From NCBI RefSeq assembly GCF_000972495.1, contig NZ_LATM01000022.1, positions 1-64,000 of the forward strand: DNA of 64,000 bases, written 5' to 3'. Positions 7,001-16,146 of the stretch are shown in pieces. The notes under the pieces were generated by a model. That model was not told the DNA's origin. It did not search any database and saw only the letters and a program-made list of their open reading frames with translations. Position 1 is the stretch's first letter, and each line of letters begins with the position of its first letter. The stretch is from Hymenobacter terrenus. GTDB taxonomy: Bacteria; Bacteroidota; Bacteroidia; Cytophagales; Hymenobacteraceae. The position numbers and the translations under genes were made by a program.

Positions 7001-7897
7001 ATGTCTCCCTGGATTTCCGCATTTCGTCCGCGTACGTTGCCGCTGGCCTTGGCCAGCATCCTTACGGGTGGCTTCCTGGCCGCCGCCACGGGCCATTTTA
7101 ATGTTCTGATAGTGGGGTTGGCCGCCCTCACTACCATCCTGCTGCAAGTCCTCAGCAACCTCGCCAACGACTATGGCGACTCCCAAAACGGGGCCGATAG
7201 CGTGCACCGCCAGGGCCCGCAGCGGGCCGTGCAAAGCGGCGCCATCACCCCCGCTCAGATGAAGCAAGGCATGTTTATCTGTGCCCTGCTGGCCCTGGTG
7301 AGCGGATTGGTACTCCTGTGGGTAGCTTTGGGCGCGGCCGGCTTGGGCTTGTTCCTGGGGTTCCTGGCGTTGGGGCTGGCGGCCATCTGGGCAGCGGTGA
7401 ACTACACGGCCGGTTCGAAACCCTATGGCTACGCGGGCCTGGGCGATATTTCGGTATTTCTGTTTTTCGGACTAGTGGGGGTGTGTGGCACGTATTTCCT
7501 ACAGGCGCGGGCGTTGCCGCTGCAAGTGCTACTGCCCGCGACGGCGCTGGGCTGCTTTGCCACGGCGGTGCTGAATGTGAACAACATCCGCGATATCAAT
7601 TCCGACGTGCTAGCTGGCAAAATCACCATTCCGGTGCGGCTGGGCGCTATTCATGCCCGGCGCTACCACTGGCTACTGCTGCTGCTGGGCCTGGGCTGCG
7701 CCACGGTGTTCGTGGCCCTTACCTACCACTCGCCCTGGCAGTGGCTGTTTGCGCTGGCCACGCCCTTGTTTGCGTTCAACGCCATCCAGGTATGGCAGCG
7801 GCAGGATTCCATGCAAATTGACCCATTGCTGAAGCATATGGCTCTAAGCACGCTAGTCTTTACGGTGCTGTTCGGGGTAGGGCAGGTGGTGGGGTAA
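7001..7897 (+). CDS. menA: 1,4-dihydroxy-2-naphthoate polyprenyltransferase
   Basis: A UbiA-family integral membrane prenyltransferase of 298 residues with about eight to nine hydrophobic segments. It attaches the polyprenyl chain to DHNA, the membrane step of menaquinone synthesis. The first Asp-rich motif reads NDYGDSQNGAD near residue 65 and the second NNIRDINSDVLAGK near 197; both bind Mg-diphosphate. The motif spacing and the start ISAFRPRTLPL are typical of MenA rather than UbiA. The gene stands alone between two inverted 105-bp elements together with the SDR gene. Confidence 0.93.
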   Translation: MSPWISAFRPRTLPLALASILTGGFLAAATGHFNVLIVGLAALTTILLQVLSNLANDYGDSQNGADSVHRQGPQRAVQSGAITPAQMKQGMFICALLALVSGLVLLWVALGAAGLGLFLGFLALGLAAIWAAVNYTAGSKPYGYAGLGDISVFLFFGLVGVCGTYFLQARALPLQVLLPATALGCFATAVLNVNNIRDINSDVLAGKITIPVRLGAIHARRYHWLLLLLGLGCATVFVALTYHSPWQWLFALATPLFAFNAIQVWQRQDSMQIDPLLKHMALSTLVFTVLFGVGQVVG

Positions 7898-8011
7898 GGG
7901 AGAAAGGACAGTAGAGCAGGCAGCGGTTTTGGTAATATTGAGGCTAAAGTATTTTGCGAGCTAGCTCGTCAAATAGGCGACAACGTAGTCCCAACTTTCC
8001 AAGCTTTTTTT

Positions 8012-8839
8012 ATGGCCCAAACCGTTTTCATTACCGGTACCTCTACTGGCATTGGCGCCGCTGCCGTGCGCCTTTTTGCCCAACACGGCTGGCAGGTAGC
8101 TGCCACCATGCGCAACCCCGCCGATGCGAAATTCGACGACTTACCCACCGTCCGCGTCTACGCTCTCGACGTAACCGACGGGGAGGCCGTCACCCGCGTC
8201 GTGCAGCAGGCCCACCATGATTTTGGTGGCCTCGACGTGCTCATCAATAATGCTGGCTACGGTTTGGTGGGGCCGTTCGAAACCGCCACCGATGCGCAGA
8301 TTCAGACGCAGTTCGCCACCAACGTGTTCGGGGTGTTTGCCGTGACGCGGGCGGTGCTGCCGCTGCTCCGCAGCCAGAAGTCTGGTGTCATCATCAACAT
8401 TACCTCAGTGGGTGGGCGCACGGCGTTTCCGATGAATTCGCTGTACCACGCCACCAAGTTTGGGCTCGACGGCTTTTCAGAATCCTTGTGGTTTGAGCTG
8501 GCCCCATTTGGCATCCAGGTCAAAGTAGTGGCGCCCGGTGCCGTAGCCACAGATTTTGCCACCCGTTCGCTGCAAATGACCGTTGACCCTACCGACGACG
8601 ACAACCCCTACGTGGGCCAGGTGCGCACCGTGCTAGAGGCTTTCAGCAGCCGCATGAGCGCCGACAAACAGTCTACTGCCGAGCAAATTGCCGAAGTTAT
8701 CTACACCGCTGCCACCGACGGCTCGCCCCAGTTCCGGTACATCGCCGGAGCTGATGCGCAGCAGATTCTTACTGCCAAAGCCCAGATGACCGACGAGGAA
8801 TACCTGAGCACGACGCAGCAAAGCTTTGGGCTAGCATAA
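8012..8839 (+). CDS. Short-chain dehydrogenase/reductase
   Basis: The 275-residue protein has a classical SDR Rossmann fold. The cofactor motif is TGTSTGIG at residues 8-15, with NNAGYG near 88, a Ser in NITSVGG, and the catalytic YHATK near 147. The Arg after strand 2 (ATMRNP) suggests NADPH. The substrate cannot be told from sequence. It follows menA in the same direction with a 114-bp gap, so co-transcription is possible but not evident. Confidence 0.9.
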   Translation: MAQTVFITGTSTGIGAAAVRLFAQHGWQVAATMRNPADAKFDDLPTVRVYALDVTDGEAVTRVVQQAHHDFGGLDVLINNAGYGLVGPFETATDAQIQTQFATNVFGVFAVTRAVLPLLRSQKSGVIINITSVGGRTAFPMNSLYHATKFGLDGFSESLWFELAPFGIQVKVVAPGAVATDFATRSLQMTVDPTDDDNPYVGQVRTVLEAFSSRMSADKQSTAEQIAEVIYTAATDGSPQFRYIAGADAQQILTAKAQMTDEEYLSTTQQSFGLA

Positions 8840-8886
8840 TCAGTCGGTTTTATTAGATGCACTATTTGATATAGATAGTGAAAGAG

Positions 8887-8991
8887 AACGTCATGCTGAG
8901 CGGAGCTGAAGCATCTCTACCGCAGGAACAATCTAGTTGAGAGGATTAGGCTGCGTGGTAGAGATGCTTCGGCTACGCTCAGCATGACGTT
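8887..8991 (-). repeat. 105-bp MITE-like palindromic element, copy 2 (inverted)
   Basis: It has the same length and arms as the copy at 6866-6970. The complement of its core matches the core of copy 1, so the whole element lies in the opposite orientation. It ends four bases from the stop codon of the helicase gene and separates the convergent SDR and helicase genes. Confidence 0.75.
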
Positions 8992-8994
8992 CAA

Positions 8995-10656
8995 TTATTC
9001 TGCTCCTGCGCTGGGCTCGGCACTTTCGCCACTGGCAGGTCCGGGCGAGCCTTCGGGCCGCGGGCCGCGCCGACGGTTACGGCCGCCGCGGTTCCCTCGC
9101 CGCTCGCCCTCGGGGTTGGAGGATTGCGCTTGGCTAGCTCCATCTTTCGATTCGCCTTCGGGACGCGGCTCGCGGGCGGGGCGGGGTGGTCGGGCTTCGC
9201 CTTCGGGGCGCGGCTCACGCGGGGGGCGCTGGTAAGGCACAGTTGGCGCCTGGCCCGCATCGAGGGCCGCGAGGGCATTTTTCGCGTTAGCCATGCGCTC
9301 CAGATACTTGGGGTCTTTGGGGTCGGGCGCGTCGCGACGGGGCGGGCGGCCACCATCACGGCTACTCTCGCGTCCGCCGCCACCTTCGCGGCGCGTACTG
9401 CCCTCGCGGGAGCCCCTACCAGCGCCAGCGCTCCGGCCCCCGCCGCCGTGGCCGCCACGGGCAGGGCGGCCCCCAACTTTGCCGCCGAGACCAGCGAAGC
9501 GCTTAGGGTCAAACTCCGGGGCCGGACCCAGGCCCAACTCCTCGGTGATGGCGCGCTTTTCCAAATCGCGCTCGATGAGCTTTTCGATTTTCACCACCCG
9601 GTCCTGGTCCTGATCGGAGACGAAGGTGATGGCCGTGCCCTTGGTGGCAGCTCGGGCGGTACGACCAATGCGGTGTACGTAATCCTCGGCGGCGCGCGGA
9701 ATGTCATAGTTCACCACGTGGCTCAGTGAATCGATATCGATACCGCGGCTGAGTACGTCGGTAGCCACCAGGATGGGAAATTGCTTGTTTTTGAAGGCGC
9801 GCATGATTTCCTCGCGCTCCTCCTGGGTGCGGTCGGAGCTGATGCCGCGGGCCTCGTAGCCGAGCTTGTTGATGGACTTTACGATGCCAGCGACGGCCGC
9901 TTTCTGGCTAGTGAAGAGCACCATACTCTGCACATCCTGAGTTTTGATGATGTGCTCCAGCACGTAGATCTTCTGGCGGTCGAAGGCCATATACAGCTGC
10001 TGGTCGATGCCGGCAGCGGGCTTCGACACCGCCAGGCGAATCTCCTCGGGATTCTTGAGAATCTGCTGCGAGAAGTCGCGGATTTTATTAGGCATGGTGG
10101 CCGAGAACAGCAGCGTCTGCCGGTCTTTGGGCAGCTGGCGCACGATGTTCAGGATGTCGTCCGAAAAGCCCATGTCCATCATCTTATCGGCCTCATCCAG
10201 TACCAAGTACTTGATTTTGTCGAACTTCACATAGCCCATTTGCAGGTGGGCAATGAGGCGGCCCGGCGTGGCAATGATAATGTCGGCGCCGCTGGTGAGG
10301 GCGCGCTTTTGCTGTTCCCAGTTCTCGGATTTGCCACCGCCGTAGATGGCGATGCTGCTGGCCTCGACATAGTAGCCGAAGCCCATTACCTGCTCGTCAA
10401 TCTGGGTGGCCAGCTCGCGGGTGGGCACCAAAATAAGGGTGGTGGTGTGGCCGTGCTTGTCGTGCGAAATCTTATCGAGTAGCGGCAGCAAGTAGGCGGC
10501 GGTTTTGCCAGTGCCAGTTTGTGCGCAGGCAATCAAGTCTTTGCCTTCGATAATTTTGGGAATGGCTTGCTCCTGAATAGGGGTGGCCTGCTGGTAGTTC
10601 ATGGCATCCACCCCGGCCAGAAGGTCGTCGTGGAGATTGAATTCGTGAAACGTCAA
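8995..10656 (-). CDS. DEAD-box ATP-dependent RNA helicase
   Basis: The 553-residue protein has a two-lobe RecA core at about 1-375: Q motif upstream of QTGTGKT (motif I), DEAD in VLDEADKM (motif II), SAT (III), and HRIGRTARA (VI). A C-terminal tail of about 170 residues rich in Gly, Arg, Pro and Glu, including RGG-like stretches, looks disordered and RNA-binding. It probably remodels RNA in ribosome assembly or cold adaptation, as for RhlE/CshA-type helicases; the exact subfamily is not resolved. The stop abuts a 105-bp palindromic element. Confidence 0.95.
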   Translation of the reverse strand: MTFHEFNLHDDLLAGVDAMNYQQATPIQEQAIPKIIEGKDLIACAQTGTGKTAAYLLPLLDKISHDKHGHTTTLILVPTRELATQIDEQVMGFGYYVEASSIAIYGGGKSENWEQQKRALTSGADIIIATPGRLIAHLQMGYVKFDKIKYLVLDEADKMMDMGFSDDILNIVRQLPKDRQTLLFSATMPNKIRDFSQQILKNPEEIRLAVSKPAAGIDQQLYMAFDRQKIYVLEHIIKTQDVQSMVLFTSQKAAVAGIVKSINKLGYEARGISSDRTQEEREEIMRAFKNKQFPILVATDVLSRGIDIDSLSHVVNYDIPRAAEDYVHRIGRTARAATKGTAITFVSDQDQDRVVKIEKLIERDLEKRAITEELGLGPAPEFDPKRFAGLGGKVGGRPARGGHGGGGRSAGAGRGSREGSTRREGGGGRESSRDGGRPPRRDAPDPKDPKYLERMANAKNALAALDAGQAPTVPYQRPPREPRPEGEARPPRPAREPRPEGESKDGASQAQSSNPEGERRGNRGGRNRRRGPRPEGSPGPASGESAEPSAGAE

Positions 10657-10833
10657 GGTTCAGCTAATGAGAGTTGTAAAAGGCTGACCTTGATGCATTG
10701 GCCAGCAAACCGCTTGATTTGTGGTAAATATACTATGGACAGGGCGGAGGTTTCTAACCAATTAGTGTTGAAATGAGGTGACTTTTACTAAGTAGCACGT
10801 CATGCCAAGCGAAGCCATTGGCGCATCATACCG

Positions 10834-10950
10834 AAAGCCCGTCCTGCCGAGCGGAGCCGAGGCATCTCGCTCGCATCGTTGCGCGTTGTTGAATGATTGA
10901 GTTACTGCCGCACGCGAGATACCTCGGCTCCGCTCGGCAGGACGGGCTTT
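10834..10950. repeat. 117-bp palindromic element, CCGAGCGGAGCCGAGG subfamily
   Basis: The arms begin AAAGCCCGTCCTGCCGAG and pair over roughly 36 bp with one mismatch. The arm sequence is a variant of the 105-bp elements (CGTCnTGCnGAGCG, then GCATCTC). A solitary related arm occurs at 58596-58633, and a partial related string at 10799-10815. It lies in the divergent gap between helicase and methyltransferase. Confidence 0.65.
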
Positions 10951-10973
10951 ACAACGCACTATCTCCCCCATTC

Positions 10974-11714
10974 ATGTCTGCTCTCGACCGTTTTTCCGCC
11001 CAGGCCGCCGAATACGCACGTTACCGCATCGACTATCCGGCCGCGCTCTACGAATGGCTGCTGCCGCAGGTAGCCTGCCGCGAACGAGCCTGGGACTGTG
11101 CCACCGGCAACGGCCAGGTAGCCGTTGTGCTGGCTGACCACTTCGTGCGGGTCAACGCCACCGACCTGAGCGAAACCCAATTGGCGCAAGCCACCCCACG
11201 CTCAAATATTCATTACCAGCACGCCCGCGCCGAGCAGACACCCTTCCCCAGCCAGCGCTTCGACCTTATCACCGTGGCCCAGGCCGCGCACTGGTTTGAG
11301 CCCAAAGCCTACCATCAGGAAGTGCGTCGGGTAGCCCGACCGGGCGCGGTGTTGGCCGAATGGGGCTACGGCCTGGTGCAGGTGAGTCCGGAAATAGACC
11401 CGCTCATCCAGCATTTCTACCGCGAGACGATAGGCCCGTATTGGGATGTCAACCGCTGGCACATTGATGATGAGTACGCACGCATCCCATTTCCCTTCGC
11501 CGACGTGCAGCGGGCGCATTTCGCGGTGCGGCGGCAGTGGTCAGCCGAGAGGTTTTTCCAATACCTGTGCACGTGGTCGAGCGTAGTGCGTTACCAAAAG
11601 GAGCGAGGTGAGGACCCGGTGCAGCTTATTGCGGCCGAAATAACGCAGTGGTGGCGGGAAGGCGAGCAGGAGGTGAGCTTCCCGGTATTTGCCCGGGTGG
11701 GTCGGATAGAATAA
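10974..11714 (+). CDS. Class I SAM-dependent methyltransferase
   Basis: The 246-residue cytoplasmic protein carries motif I as DCATGNGQVAVVLA near residue 41, an acidic loop (NATDLSE) and motif IV-like FDLITVAQAAHWF. This pattern matches the UbiE/MenG-like methyltransferase superfamily 11. The substrate is unknown. ATG 10974 is chosen because the longer ORF runs into the palindromic element. It is followed at 43 bp by the membrane/ATPase pair, in the same direction. Confidence 0.88.
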   Translation: MSALDRFSAQAAEYARYRIDYPAALYEWLLPQVACRERAWDCATGNGQVAVVLADHFVRVNATDLSETQLAQATPRSNIHYQHARAEQTPFPSQRFDLITVAQAAHWFEPKAYHQEVRRVARPGAVLAEWGYGLVQVSPEIDPLIQHFYRETIGPYWDVNRWHIDDEYARIPFPFADVQRAHFAVRRQWSAERFFQYLCTWSSVVRYQKERGEDPVQLIAAEITQWWREGEQEVSFPVFARVGRIE

Positions 11715-11757
11715 TTGCGCCCCGACTGCGTTGGTACCGCTCAATAGCTTGAATTTG

Positions 11758-12090
11758 ATGGCGATTATCATTACCTGGGTGCGAGCGGTAGGCTTGTTTT
11801 ACGGCAACGTAGCGCCGTTCATGCTGGGCATTACGGCGCTGCTGTTGGGGTTCGTCCTACTGCCCGCGCTCTACGAAGGCTGGGCCGATGGCCTGCTGCC
11901 CGCGCTGCTGCTTATCAAGCTGATTACAAGCCCGGTGGTGTGGTACTTGTCGGAGCAGATGCGGCCCAACCAATATTGGCTCTACTATAACCTCGGGGTA
12001 TCGCGGCGGCGTCTGTGGGTTGGCGTGGGAGTGCTGGATGGGCTGTTATTTCTCGGGCTGACCGTTGGGCTTCAGCGTTTGTATTCATGA
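11758..12090 (+). CDS. Small membrane protein paired with an ABC ATPase
   Basis: The 110-residue protein has three probable membrane segments (around residues 3-20, 22-40 and 84-103). Its last codons overlap the next gene in the ATGA arrangement, so the two are translationally coupled. It could be a reduced permease-like partner of the ATPase. I do not recognise the family, and three segments are far fewer than in a usual ABC permease. The upstream codon GTG at 11731 would add nine residues. Confidence 0.65.
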   Translation: MAIIITWVRAVGLFYGNVAPFMLGITALLLGFVLLPALYEGWADGLLPALLLIKLITSPVVWYLSEQMRPNQYWLYYNLGVSRRRLWVGVGVLDGLLFLGLTVGLQRLYS

Positions 12091-12779
12091 CTTTACCAAG
12101 CAGATTTTGTGTGACTGAGCCCCACTTGCTGGAAGCCGACGGCATCCGGTTATCGTTTGGCTCGCGGCAGGTGCTGGCCGACATCTACCTGCGCGTGCAA
12201 ACCGGCCAGATAACCGGCCTGTTGGGCCGCAACGGCAGCGGTAAGTCGAGCCTGCTGCAAACCGTGTTCGGCGCCCGCACCGTGCCCGATGCCTCCGTGC
12301 GGGTGAACGGCCATCGGGTGGTGCCGGCTTTTCAAACGCCGGGGCTGGTCAACTACCTGCCGCAAGCTTCCTTGTTGCCCACTAACCTGTCGCTGGGGCA
12401 GGTGGCCCGGCTGCTGCGGGTAGATTGGGAAGCCGCTACCGCCAACTTCCCAGAGTTGCGCGGACAATTTAGGTGTCGTCCCGGCGAGTTGTCGGGTGGC
12501 ACGGCCCGCTTGCTGCAAGTGCTGCTACTACTCCACGCCGACACAGCGTTTTCGTTGTTCGATGAGCCATTTACGGGCGTGATGCCCCTGCATCTCGAAA
12601 CACTGGCCGATGAGATGCAGCGGGTGAAACCGCGCAAGGGCCTGCTGCTTAGTGACCATCGCTATGCCGAGGTGCTGGCCCTGTGCGATGTGGTTTATTT
12701 GCTGCATCAAGGTCGTTTGCTGAAACTGGGAGCCGACCCGCGGGCGGAATTGTGCGACTATGGCTATTTGGCCACTTAA
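12087..12779 (+). CDS. ABC transporter ATP-binding protein
   Basis: The 230-residue ATPase shows Walker A GRNGSGKSS near residue 45, signature LSGGT near 137, Walker B SLFDEPF, and an H-loop His in LLSDHRYAE. The start is placed at the ATGA overlap with the small membrane gene. The Q-loop region reads NYLPQASLLP. Directly downstream of the signature the helix is short, and the protein lacks a C-terminal regulatory domain. The transported substrate is unknown; the unit may assemble as two ATPases with several copies of the small membrane protein. Confidence 0.88.
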   Translation: MTLPSRFCVTEPHLLEADGIRLSFGSRQVLADIYLRVQTGQITGLLGRNGSGKSSLLQTVFGARTVPDASVRVNGHRVVPAFQTPGLVNYLPQASLLPTNLSLGQVARLLRVDWEAATANFPELRGQFRCRPGELSGGTARLLQVLLLLHADTAFSLFDEPFTGVMPLHLETLADEMQRVKPRKGLLLSDHRYAEVLALCDVVYLLHQGRLLKLGADPRAELCDYGYLAT

Positions 12780-12842
12780 GGCCTGTCCTAGAGTCCATCC
12801 GTCAAGCGAAATCAGTACTGCGTTTAGCTTGTGAAACCAATT

Positions 12843-13988
12843 ATGCCTGAGCCGCTTCCTTTTCATAATCTCCGCATCCTTGAACTTGCTTCCGTGCTGG
12901 CCGGCCCGCAGGTCGGGCAGTTTTTTGCGGAGTTGGGCGCCGAGGTTTTAAAAATCGAAAGCCCCGCCGGTGACATCACCCGCACCTGGAAAACCAGGGC
13001 CGAAACGGAGACTGCTTCTATTACCTCGGTTTCAGCCTATTTCGCCACTTCCAACTGGGGCAAAAAGTCCATGGTGCTGGACCTGACCACTACCGCTGGC
13101 CAAGCTGTACTGCACCAGTTGGCCGCCACGGCCGATATAATTCTGGCCAGCTACAAGCCCGGCGATGCCGAGAAGCTACGTGCCGACTACGCCACTTTAG
13201 CCAAGGGAAATCCGCGCCTGATTTACGGCCACCTCACGGGCTACGGCCCCGACAATGCCCGCGCCGGCTACGATGCCGTACTCCAGGCGGAGGCTGGTTT
13301 CATGCACCTCAATGCCGCTGGCCCTGGCCAGCCGCCCCAGAAGATGCCCGTCGCCATGGTCGATTTATTGGCCGCACACCAGCTAAAGGAAGGCCTGCTC
13401 ACCGCGTTGTTTAAGCGGGAAAGAACCGGACGCGGGGCGTTGGTGCAAGTCAGTTTGCTGGCCAGCGCTTTGTCGGCTCTGGCCAACCAGGCCGCCACCT
13501 ACCTAGTTACAGGGCACGACCCACAGCCTCTCGGCTCGGGCCACCCCAGCATCGTGCCCTACGGCACGCTGTACCGCGCCGCCGACGGCCGCCAACTGGT
13601 ATTGGCCGTGGGTTCGGATGGCCAGTTCCGGCACCTGTGCGTCGCTCTGGGCCGAATGGAGTGGGCAAATGACCCTCGTTTTCAAGTCAATGCCTCCCGG
13701 GTAGCGCACCGGGCCGAGCTGGAAGCCCTACTTGCCGAACGCATTGCCGCCGTGGACGGGGACGAGCTGCTCATTGAGCTGGAGCGCCGGGCGGTGCCGG
13801 CCGGCGCCGTGCGCTCGGTGGGGGAGGCGTTGGCGCAGCCGGCGGCCCAACCCATGCTGTTGCCCGCCGCTGGCAACATCCGTGCGGGGTTGCGCACAGT
13901 GGCCTTTCGTAGCCCTGAGTGGCCCGTAGTGACGCGGCTGAGTGCGCCGCCGGGGCTAGGCTCAACCTCCGAAAATGAGAGCGGCTGA
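12843..13988 (+). CDS. CaiB/BaiF family III CoA-transferase
   Basis: The 381-residue enzyme moves CoA between carboxylic acids through an enzyme-bound anhydride. Signs are the start LRILELASVLAGPQVGQ, the GAEVLKIE segment, SNWGKKSM, and the catalytic Asp in VAMVDLLAAHQ near residue 174. ATG 12843 is used; a GTG four codons earlier is also possible. The acyl substrate cannot be told, and no beta-oxidation or oxalate genes are next to it. Confidence 0.92.
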   Translation: MPEPLPFHNLRILELASVLAGPQVGQFFAELGAEVLKIESPAGDITRTWKTRAETETASITSVSAYFATSNWGKKSMVLDLTTTAGQAVLHQLAATADIILASYKPGDAEKLRADYATLAKGNPRLIYGHLTGYGPDNARAGYDAVLQAEAGFMHLNAAGPGQPPQKMPVAMVDLLAAHQLKEGLLTALFKRERTGRGALVQVSLLASALSALANQAATYLVTGHDPQPLGSGHPSIVPYGTLYRAADGRQLVLAVGSDGQFRHLCVALGRMEWANDPRFQVNASRVAHRAELEALLAERIAAVDGDELLIELERRAVPAGAVRSVGEALAQPAAQPMLLPAAGNIRAGLRTVAFRSPEWPVVTRLSAPPGLGSTSENESG

Positions 13989-14137
13989 TGCTCCTTCGCT
14001 CCGGCTGGAACCAGACTTCCGGGACTTTTCGTACGTTCAGCTTTGTAATCGGGAGGGCGCAAATACGTCTGTTGTTGCGCTTATCTTCGTTGTGTTCCTA
14101 CCCGCCGCTACTTTCTGGGGCGCTATTTCCTTATCGA

Positions 14138-15085
14138 ATGGCTAAGTCAACCACCAAAAAAAACACGGAGCCCGAGCAGCTCACCACTGTTGAAACACCT
14201 GTTGCTCCCTCTTCCGACGAATTCTCCGCGCTCGTTAGCGCCCCGGCTCCTGCCAAAAAGAAAGCCGCAAAAGCGAGTAAGGCTGGTAAGTCCAGCAAGG
14301 TGGTTGCGACCGATGCGCCAGCTGCCATCACGCCCGCGCCCGAAACCAATCACAGCGGGGCCACCGCCACCAACAACGAGCCGACCGCCGAAGCCGGCTC
14401 GCCCACCGAGGCCCCAGCCGACCGCCTCGACCAGATTTTTGATGGCCTCAAGCAGAAATCAACGGCCAAGCAAGCCATTTTCCGCAGCACGCAGATGGCT
14501 TTCGATTGCCTCCGGCTGGTGTCGCAGGAGCTGGTAGTGGAACTTAGCCGCAAGCTCACGCCCTTCGATTCGAGCGTGGTGATTGAGTACCGGCCCATCA
14601 ACGACATGGAGTTTCACATCAAGTTTTCGGGCGACTTGCTGGTGTTCATCATGCACTCCAACATTGTCACCTTCCCCGACGACTATGGGCCCATGGCCAG
14701 CGCCTATGTGGCGGAGGACTTCCGGCGTCGGTTTTTCGGCCACATCATGGCCTATAACTTCATGGCCGACAGCATTAAGTATCAGCGCCTAAACGACCCC
14801 GGCTACCTGGTTGGCCGCCTGCTGGTCAACATCGACAATCATTACTTCCTCGAAGGCGTGCAACAGTTGGAATTACCCGACAACGACATGTCGGACAACC
14901 TGATAACCCCCGAGATGATGCGCCTTTTTGTAGAAAGCGCCATGATTGCGGCCGTGAATAATGACCTGATTGCCCCGCCTCTACCCGAAATTCAGAAAAT
15001 TAGCGTCAAACAGAAGCTGGAGAACCAGCAAGTCAGCCGCGGCAGCAAAGTAGGCTTCAGCTTTTCGCACGAGCAGCAGTACTAG
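14138..15085 (+). CDS. Conserved hypothetical protein with Lys/Ala/Pro-rich N-terminus
   Basis: A 315-residue cytoplasmic protein of unknown function. Residues 1-95 are low complexity (Lys, Ala, Pro, Thr, Ser), similar in style to nucleic-acid-associated tails. Residues 100-300 form a globular, probably alpha/beta domain with EFHIKFSGDLLVF and a helical MAYNFMADSIKYQ stretch. No catalytic motif is visible. ATG 14138 is used because the longer ORF start (13988) lies within the end of the CoA-transferase gene. Confidence 0.75.
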   Translation: MAKSTTKKNTEPEQLTTVETPVAPSSDEFSALVSAPAPAKKKAAKASKAGKSSKVVATDAPAAITPAPETNHSGATATNNEPTAEAGSPTEAPADRLDQIFDGLKQKSTAKQAIFRSTQMAFDCLRLVSQELVVELSRKLTPFDSSVVIEYRPINDMEFHIKFSGDLLVFIMHSNIVTFPDDYGPMASAYVAEDFRRRFFGHIMAYNFMADSIKYQRLNDPGYLVGRLLVNIDNHYFLEGVQQLELPDNDMSDNLITPEMMRLFVESAMIAAVNNDLIAPPLPEIQKISVKQKLENQQVSRGSKVGFSFSHEQQY

Positions 15086-15089
15086 TCGG

Positions 15090-15144
15090 GTTGTGGTCGT
15101 CGGCTGTCAGTGAGTCGTTTATCTGGCAACTGACAGCCGACAAC
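15090..15144. terminator. Hairpin between convergent genes
   Basis: TCGGCTGTCAG at 15100-15110 pairs with CTGACAGCCGA at 15130-15140, extended by GTTGT/ACAAC on the outside. No T-run follows, so it may be a bidirectional terminator or a palindromic repeat. It separates convergent genes. Confidence 0.5.
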
Positions 15145-15160
15145 TACTATGCCCGGCGAC

Positions 15161-16138
15161 CTAAAGTTGTCCGTAGCCTACCTTCTGGCGTACTCGGTTC
15201 AGCACGCCGGTACCGTATTCCTTGGCGCGGCGGGCACCGTCGGCTAGCTTGGCATCGAGTTCGGGAAGGTTGTTTAGGTAGAAGTTGAACTGCTCGCGCT
15301 CTGCGGCAAACCGGCGGAGAATCAATTCATACAGCTCCTTTTTGGCGTGACCATAGCCGTAGCCGCCGGCCAGGTAGTTCTGGCGCATGGTGGCCGTTTC
15401 GTCGGCCGTGGCCAGCAGTGAGTAGATCTTGAAAGTGACGTCGGTGTCTGGGTTTTTGGGCTCTTCCAGCGGCGTGCTATCCGAAATAATGGTCTTAACG
15501 GCTTTCAGCAGCTCTTTTTCAGGGGCGAAGACATCAATGATGTTGCCATAGCTCTTGCTCATTTTCTGGCCATCGGTGCCGGGAATGGTCATCAGCTCGG
15601 CATCGACGCGGGCCTGTGGGGGCACCAGCGCATCGCCGTAACGGCTGTTGAAGGCGTGGGCAATGTCCCGGGCAATTTCGAGGTGCTGAATCTGGTCTTT
15701 CCCCACGGGTACAAATTCGGCGTCATATAGCAGAATGTCGGCCGCCATCAATACCGGGTAGGTGAATAGGCCTGCGTTGACGTCGGATAATCGGTCTGAT
15801 TTGTCCTTGAAGGAGTGCGCGTTGGCTAGCATCGGGTAGGGCGTGAAGCAGCTCAGGTACCAGGTCAGCTCAGTTACCTGCGGCACGTCAGACTGCCGAT
15901 AGAACAGGTTTTTCTCGGTATCGAAACCACAAGCTAACCAGGCGGCGGCCACGGCGTAGGTATTCTGACGCAGCAGGTTGGGGTCGCGCACGGTCGTGAG
16001 CGAGTGCAGGTCAGCAATGAAATACAGCGAGTCGTTGGTCGGGTTTTTCGATAGCTCGATGGCGGGCAGGATGGCCCCGAGCAAGTTGCCAAGATGGGGG
16101 CGGCCGGTGCTCTGGATGCCGGTGAGAATGCGGGACAT
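15161..16138 (-). CDS. trpS: Tryptophan--tRNA ligase
   Basis: A class I synthetase of 325 residues, the normal length. The HIGH-type motif is PHLGNLLG near residue 14 within GIQSTGRPHLG, the KMSKS loop is GQKMSKSYGN near 196, and QIQHLE-type residues (KDQIQHLEIARD) sit in the Trp pocket region. It charges tRNA-Trp. It lies head-to-tail after the secreted hypothetical gene, eight bases away. Confidence 0.97.
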   Translation of the reverse strand: MSRILTGIQSTGRPHLGNLLGAILPAIELSKNPTNDSLYFIADLHSLTTVRDPNLLRQNTYAVAAAWLACGFDTEKNLFYRQSDVPQVTELTWYLSCFTPYPMLANAHSFKDKSDRLSDVNAGLFTYPVLMAADILLYDAEFVPVGKDQIQHLEIARDIAHAFNSRYGDALVPPQARVDAELMTIPGTDGQKMSKSYGNIIDVFAPEKELLKAVKTIISDSTPLEEPKNPDTDVTFKIYSLLATADETATMRQNYLAGGYGYGHAKKELYELILRRFAAEREQFNFYLNNLPELDAKLADGARRAKEYGTGVLNRVRQKVGYGQL

Positions 16139-16146
16139 AAGGTGAA

